64,000 nt of DNA from Eopsaltria australis. Its lineage: Eukaryota > Chordata > Aves > Passeriformes > Petroicidae. Location: assembly GCA_034509425.1 (NCBI GenBank), contig JAVTVJ010000542.1, positions 1,178,001 to 1,242,000 of the forward strand, in the 5' to 3' direction. The notes below the pieces were generated by a model that saw nothing but the letters and a program-made list of their open reading frames with translations, made no database searches and was not told the DNA's origin. The translations under genes were made by a program, and so were the position numbers. Within the stretch, counting starts at the first letter, position 1; each line of letters starts with the position of its first letter. Of the stretch, positions 59,116-64,000 are shown one piece after another.

Positions 59116-59932
59116 CAGCGGCCCTGGGAGGCAGAGCCGGGCCTCGCCTTCCCGGCTCTTTCCTGCCTGGAAAATGCCTTTTTTCTGCCAAACGAAGGGA
59201 TTTAACGCCTTGCCTGGGGCTGTGCTCGCCCGTCACCCACCCGAGCGGGTGTGCGGCCCTGTGGGACATCGCCCCACTGTGCCCCATTCCCCTTCACCCC
59301 GGTTTGTTCTTGATCTGTATTCCAGCGGCTCCTCGGGGATCCCGGTGGGAAAACCCTGCCCCGAGTCCTGTGGGAACTGGGAGATGCCTCAGCCACTGAC
59401 TGGAAGCTGGGGGACGATGCTGGGGTGGTCGCAGGAGGATTCTGCCTGCAGACCCCAGGGTCAGGTTTGGGGGTGCTTGAGGGGCCACCCGGGGGTCTGT
59501 GTGACAGGGAGGCTTCAGGGAACCATTCCTCCTGCCAGGACCTGTTCCAGCTCCCTGCTCTCCCTCCTCACCTTTATTTATTTAATTTAATTTTTTTCCC
59601 CTCATGGAAAACCACACGGTGGAACCTGCCCCCTCCAAGCCGGGTTTTCCTGCGGCTCCGTGGCTCGGCCGGGATGTCTCACCTCGGGAGCTGCCAATCC
59701 GTCTCTGTCAAGCTGTCAGCCCGGAGCGCGGGCTGGAGCCGCTGCAATTCAAAGTGGATTAACTCCTCGGGCTGCCCTCCCTCCCCCCGCCCCTCCCCAT
59801 TCCACTTGGGTGGGTTTTGGCCGAACAGAAAACGCTTTTCCCCTGCGCTTTCCATATTCAAAAGCTCCCGGAGCGCAGCCGGATGGCAGCGGGGGCCGAG
59901 GGACCGGGGGCTTCGGGCCGGCGTGCGGGGCC
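59116..59932. other. Gene-free DNA with TGTCA pair
   Basis: CTGTCAAGCTGTCAG near 59714 is a double TGIF/MEIS-type core. TTCAAAGTGGATTAACTCC follows. No exon recognised. Confidence 0.4.
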
Positions 59933-60010
59933 GGTGGCCGTGGGAGAGGGACACGGTGGCCGTGGGAGAGGGACACGGTGGCCGTGGGAGAGGGACACGG
60001 TGGCCGTGGC
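59933..60010 (+). repeat. 22-bp minisatellite, 3.5 copies
   Basis: Exact tandem copies of a 22-mer (GGTGGCCGTGGGAGAGGG then ACAC) start at 59933, 59955 and 59977, with a partial fourth. The lack of mismatches indicates recent expansion or ongoing homogenisation. Confidence 0.95.
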
Positions 60011-60149
60011 ACCGCGCTGTGTCCCTGTAATGCCCTTAATGGGGATCTGCGAATGATCTGTGCGGGGATGGGGGATCCCCAGTGGGGTGAGGAGCTGCAG
60101 ACCCTCCCCAAATCTCCCGTCTGTTTGGCTGCTTGTCCCCAGAGGGCTG

Positions 60150-60310
60150 CGGGGTGAGGGGCTGCAGAACTGGGGGTTACAGGACTGGGGGGCTGCAGAA
60201 TTGGGGGGATGCCTGATTGGGGGGGGCTGTGGGGCTGGGGGCTATAGGCTTATGGGGTTGGGAGCAGCGGGACTGAGGGGACGCAAGATTGAGGGAGCTG
60301 CAGGATTTTG
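60150..60310 (+). repeat. Degenerate GGGGCTGCAG-type repeat
   Basis: CTGCAGAACTGGGGG, ACAGGACTGGGGGGCTGCAG and CTGCAGAATTGGGGG recur irregularly about every 22-23 bases, then decay toward the right. Confidence 0.6.
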
Positions 60311-62060
60311 GGGCTGGATGAGCTGTCGAGCTGTGACCTGGGCGGGGGGGGAGGTCTTTGTTTTGCCGGGTGTTCAATTCCCCCAATCCAAGCAGCGCCC
60401 GCGGCTGTGTCGCCTTAGCGGCGACCCGAGTGCACGGTGACAACCCCGGGGGGCCGCGAGGGGCACCGGCACTAGAGGGGGGTATTGCCTAAGCAATGCG
60501 GTGCTGCCGCTCCGCCGCCGCCGCCTCGGCTTTGGGGTGAAACCGCAGGATTTTGGCCCTTGGCGGTTTCCCGGCTGGTTTTCCAGGTGTCGGCTGCGCT
60601 GGTATCCAGGTGCCGTCCCTGCACCGGTCCCGCCCCCTTCGCGAGGGGGCTGTGGGTTAATTCACATTTAGAAATTGCTTTGAGGACGCTGCTGCGAGCG
60701 GATGCCCCGGTGCCACTGTCCCTGATGGCCACCAAATGCCACCAAATGCCACCGAGCCAGGGGGAGCCGCGCTCTCTCGTGACAGCGCGGCTCCGGCGTG
60801 GGAAGGATTTATCCGCGGCTGGATTTTGGGGCTGGGTGTTTTAACGAGCATCGGATGAGGCGGCAGAACGTGCCCGGTGCTGCTGGGGGAAGGTGTGAAC
60901 GGCCCCGGGCGAGGCGTGTCCGTGCCCGGGCTGCGGGAGGGGTTTGGGTGTTCCCCGGCTCCGGGTTCCCACCCTGAACCGCAGCTTGTGGCTCTCGCCC
61001 ATCCCGCTGGAAGGGGAGACACTGCCCGGAGTCCCGGGGGGGCCACAGGAGCTGCGAGCGCACCCACATTTGGGGTATGGTTGTGGGGGTTTTGCAGTTT
61101 TGCACATCTGTGGGATCTTAATTGGATTCCTAAATAAACGGAGAGCTCAGGGAACCTGGGAGGCTCCAGGGAGCAAAAACTTGGGAGCTGGGGCTGTGCC
61201 AGTCTGGCCACATTGATGGATGTCCATAGCTCTGCCCCCCAATCCCGTGAGCCTGGGGATCCGGAGGGATGGGCCCTTCCCCGATTTTTGGGGATTGGTG
61301 CCTGGGGATGCGGTCAGAGCCCATGGATGGGGGATTGGTGCCTGTGGATGCCACACAATGCCAAGGACCCCCCAGCTGGGGGCATCGGCACCACCCTCGT
61401 GCCTCCATGCTGGGCATCTGGATCCTGCTGCCAGCTGGGATTTCAGTCACACTGATCCATTCCAGTTTGGGAAGCTCCAAGGGACCCACCCAGGCCCCTT
61501 TTTTTCCCTGTTGCAGCTCCATTCCCAGCAGCCTGGCTCCGCTCTGCGCCGGCGCTTCCCGGCCCTTTCCCTGTGACTCCTCACCTTTTTAGTGGGAAGG
61601 GTTTTTTCTGTCAGCAGCAAACATTTTCCATAATTTCCTGGCCGTTCCAATTAATGCAGAGGAAGGCGGGTGTGAATTATCCCTCCCTGCATCCAGCCTT
61701 GCCCCCTGCATGGAGCTGGGGGCTGGAAATCGCAGGATTTGCAGTAATTAAGGCAAATAGTTGGTTTTGTTTGGTTAGAAAAACAACCCGGTGCTGTTTG
61801 GAGAAGCCAGAAAAATCCTGGAAAAGGCTTTCCTTCCCGTTACCAGGAGTGGGGAAGGAGAAGTTGTTCCATGCAAAGCAGGGCTGGGCCCCTCCTCGCC
61901 TGGGGCAGGGACACGTTGGGACCGATCCTGGCTGGGAGGGAATGCAGAGAGAGGGTGTGGGGCTGCTCCTGCCTGATCCCAAAGGATCACTCCATTTGAT
62001 CCCAATGGATCACCCCATTTCCCAGGGAATTTCATCTGGGATCCCCCACAGCTCTGGTAG
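60311..62060. other. Gene-free DNA
   Basis: No exon recognised. A 25-bp duplication (GATCCCAAAGGATCACTCC type) lies at 61976-62024. Confidence 0.5.
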
Positions 62061-62303
62061 AACTGAGCTGGGATGCACTGCACTGAACTGGGATGTGCTG
62101 AGATGCTCTGGGTTGAACTGGGCCTAGATGGGATACACTGGGTTGAACTGGGCTGAGCTGGGATATACTGGGATTCACTGGGTTGAGCTGGGATTCACTG
62201 GGCTGAGCTGGGATGCACTGGGATGCACAGGATTGAACTAGGCTGAGCTGGGATGTACTGGGCTGAACAGGGATGCACTGGGCCGAGCTGGGATGCACTG
62301 GGA
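62061..62303 (+). repeat. 10-bp period minisatellite, about 24 units
   Basis: Units alternate between GGATGCACTG-like and GGCTGAGCTG-like 10-mers, nearly all ending CTG and in strict 10-base register over 243 bases. A 20-bp composite unit is the best description of the central part. Confidence 0.9.
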
Positions 62304-62734
62304 ATCTCCAGCCAGCGAGTGCCCCTTGGTGACCCATCACCTCCACCCATGGCTGACCCTCGGCCTGCACGGTGCCCTTTGGATCACCCCCAACCCACAA
62401 ACACTGATGGGATCACTCTGTGACGTGGCAGCTCCGGATTTTTCCGTGCCCCTGGAGCTGCCCCTGGAATGTGGCTCTGCCGGGGCTCCCACCGCTGTCC
62501 CTGAGCCGGGAGGAACCACGGCCAGGCCTCCTGGAGAGCCCGGAAAGGCTTTTTGTGGCTTGGCTGGAGAAATGGAAACAAATGAAGTTGACAGACAAGT
62601 GTCCGGGTTTATGGCAGCGTCCGCTGACAGGAGGGAGATTGGCTGTCGGGGGCTTGATGGAGACGGATCCTGATGGGAGCGGGATGAGGAGATGGATAAC
62701 CTTGATGGAGCTGCTGTGGCGCGGGAGGATGCTC
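62304..62734. other. Gene-free spacer
   Basis: No exon recognised. Confidence 0.5.
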
Positions 62735-62960
62735 CGGCGGCGTTGTTCCAAAATAATTTGGTTTTTATTTGTTTTCCTTTGGGGCGGGGGGAGGGATGCG
62801 GAGCCCCACAGTCCGTGGAGTTTTTTCCTAAACAGATTTGCTAAATAAATAATGAGGAGGATCCATATTTTATTTATATCCCACCTCTCCGTGTGGCGCT
62901 GGAGGTGTTTTACGCCGGGCCGCTCCCTCCCTTTTAGCGCGGACAAACTCCGAAGAGCTC
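62735..62960. other. Candidate conserved non-coding element
   Basis: AT-rich core with CCAAAATAATTTGG (a perfect 14-base palindrome), GATTTGCTAAATAAATAATG and CCATATTTTATTTATATCCC. It sits in a GC-richer flank and has no splice-bounded coding frame. The motif mix suggests FOX, MEF2 and homeodomain input. Confidence 0.4.
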
Positions 62961-63706
62961 GTGAGATGGAGATGGATTTACAGGGATATTTGGATGCTGA
63001 GCAGAAGGACGGGCAGCGGGATGTGCTGGAACTGCTCCTCCTGATGGACTTAATGGGCACCTTGGTGCTTTGTGAATCCAACTGGAAGAGGCTTTGCATC
63101 TGGAGGCACCTGAGGAGTTCTGGTGGGAGCCAGCTCTGGCTCTGAGGGGCTCGGGGGGGGGACCTAAACATCCAGAAAGACACTCCAGGACACCCAGGGG
63201 GACATTCCAGGGTCCTTGGGGAGGCGGGTCTGGAATCCACCTGTGTTCACACGTCCTTCTGAAGCAGTTTTTGAAACTTGGGGGAGCCTGGGGGGGGTCT
63301 GGGAGCAAAGCAGGTTCTGTCCAATGAGGACCACCCCCCCTGGACAGCCCAAAAGGAGCATCCTTGCTCCAGGGCTGGGGGGTGTCCATGGGGACATGGC
63401 TCTGGCACCGTGGGGTGTCCATCTTCAGGGATGTGGCTGGGTTACATAATTGTGACAAAAAATTCCACTGGATTTTCCCTGTTCTCCCCAAGCTCTGTGC
63501 TCCCCACAGCAGCTCCAGGGCTCCGTGGGTGCTGTGTTATTCCCATCACTGTTTTCCAAGGTTTCAACAGAGTGACCCCTTAACAGGAATCATTGTTTAA
63601 TTCATCCTTGGATCAGAGGTGAAAAAATGTCCCTGCAGAGGGCGGGGGACTCTCCCTGTCACTGTCTGTCTGTCTGTCTTTCCTTTGCACCTGTGGATCG
63701 CAGGAC
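62961..63706. other. Gene-free spacer
   Basis: No exon recognised. A (TGTC)n run lies at about 63664-63678. Confidence 0.5.
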
Positions 63707-63760
63707 ATGTCCCCATCCCCATCCCCATCCCTGTCCCTGTCCCCATCCCTGTCCCCTCCA
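63707..63760 (+). repeat. (CCCATC/CCTGTC)n hexamer array
   Basis: CCCATCCCCATCCCCATCCC then CTGTCCCTGTCCCC: a pyrimidine-rich short tandem array of six-base units. Confidence 0.9.
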
Positions 63761-64000
63761 GTGCGAGCCCCTGACGGCCCTTTCCTAACATATCCCACCC
63801 ATCACCCCCGGGCACCCCAAAACCCCCCATCAACCCATCCCTTCCCCAAGGTAATGCACCCCCAACCTCCCTCCTGCTTCCAAAGCCCCCCCACCCACCC
63901 ATGTGACCTCCCTCCCAAAATCCCCATCCCCTGCCAATGAACCGCTCCCCTTTCCAAAGCCCCCCCGCTTTGCCAGGGTGACCCCTCCCCTTCCAAAGCT
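63761..64000. other. Pyrimidine-rich tail of the window
   Basis: Long C/T-rich + strand. CTTCCAAAGCCCCCC-like segments recur near 63878, 63951 and 63988. No gene seen. Confidence 0.5.

Noticed and set aside
59933..60010. CRISPR-like direct repeats
   Set aside because: Tandem copies without spacers in a vertebrate genome: a minisatellite.
56800..64000. EFNA2, expected downstream
   Set aside because: No exon with the ephrin receptor-binding domain signature was seen on either strand.

Overview
This window is vertebrate nuclear DNA and almost certainly avian. Three protein-coding genes can be read exon by exon, all on the + strand, in the order MIDN - CIRBP - FAM174C (C19orf24). This is the order of human 19p13.3, which corresponds to chicken microchromosome 28. 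Several degraded CR1 LINE tails, the dominant bird retroelement, lie in the right-hand part. No Alu, B1 or other mammalian SINE is recognisable. High GC, strong CpG islands and many short-unit minisatellites fit a bird microchromosome. The species cannot be fixed from the sequence alone.

Layout. 1-4.2 kb: upstream flank with no exon of the expected neighbour ATP5F1D. 4.2-7.1 kb: a large CpG island with several candidate promoters and splice donors leading into MIDN. 6.4-16.4 kb: MIDN, seven coding exons, 487 residues, with the complete 3' UTR. 16.4-33.8 kb: an expanded, very GC-rich intergenic block with orphan CpG islands, alternating CA/CG/TG tracts, minisatellites, AT-richer islands that look like conserved non-coding elements, and an unusually long open frame of doubtful meaning. 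33.8-37.5 kb: CIRBP, a non-coding first exon plus six coding exons, 171 residues. 38.6-39.0 kb: two further exon-like segments with a poly(A) signal, probably alternative CIRBP 3' exons. 40.25-40.57 kb: a 20-bp minisatellite immediately upstream of FAM174C. 40.8-42.45 kb: FAM174C, three exons, 136 residues. 42.5-64 kb: no coding exon seen; CR1 fragments, minisatellites and AT-rich islands with homeodomain and octamer motifs. In mammals EFNA2 follows here, so this may be its upstream regulatory territory, but no ephrin exon is present.

The three genes do not form a pathway. MIDN is a nuclear adaptor that delivers short-lived transcription factors to the proteasome without ubiquitin. CIRBP is a stress- and cold-responsive RNA-binding protein. 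FAM174C is a small single-pass membrane protein of the FAM174 family. The most interesting gene-level observations are alternative 3' processing signals in CIRBP, including a predicted NMD-prone splice form, and a FAM174C stop codon that gives the same protein whether or not the last intron is spliced. I found no mobile gene cassette, CRISPR array, tRNA or rRNA, and no clearly new biological system.
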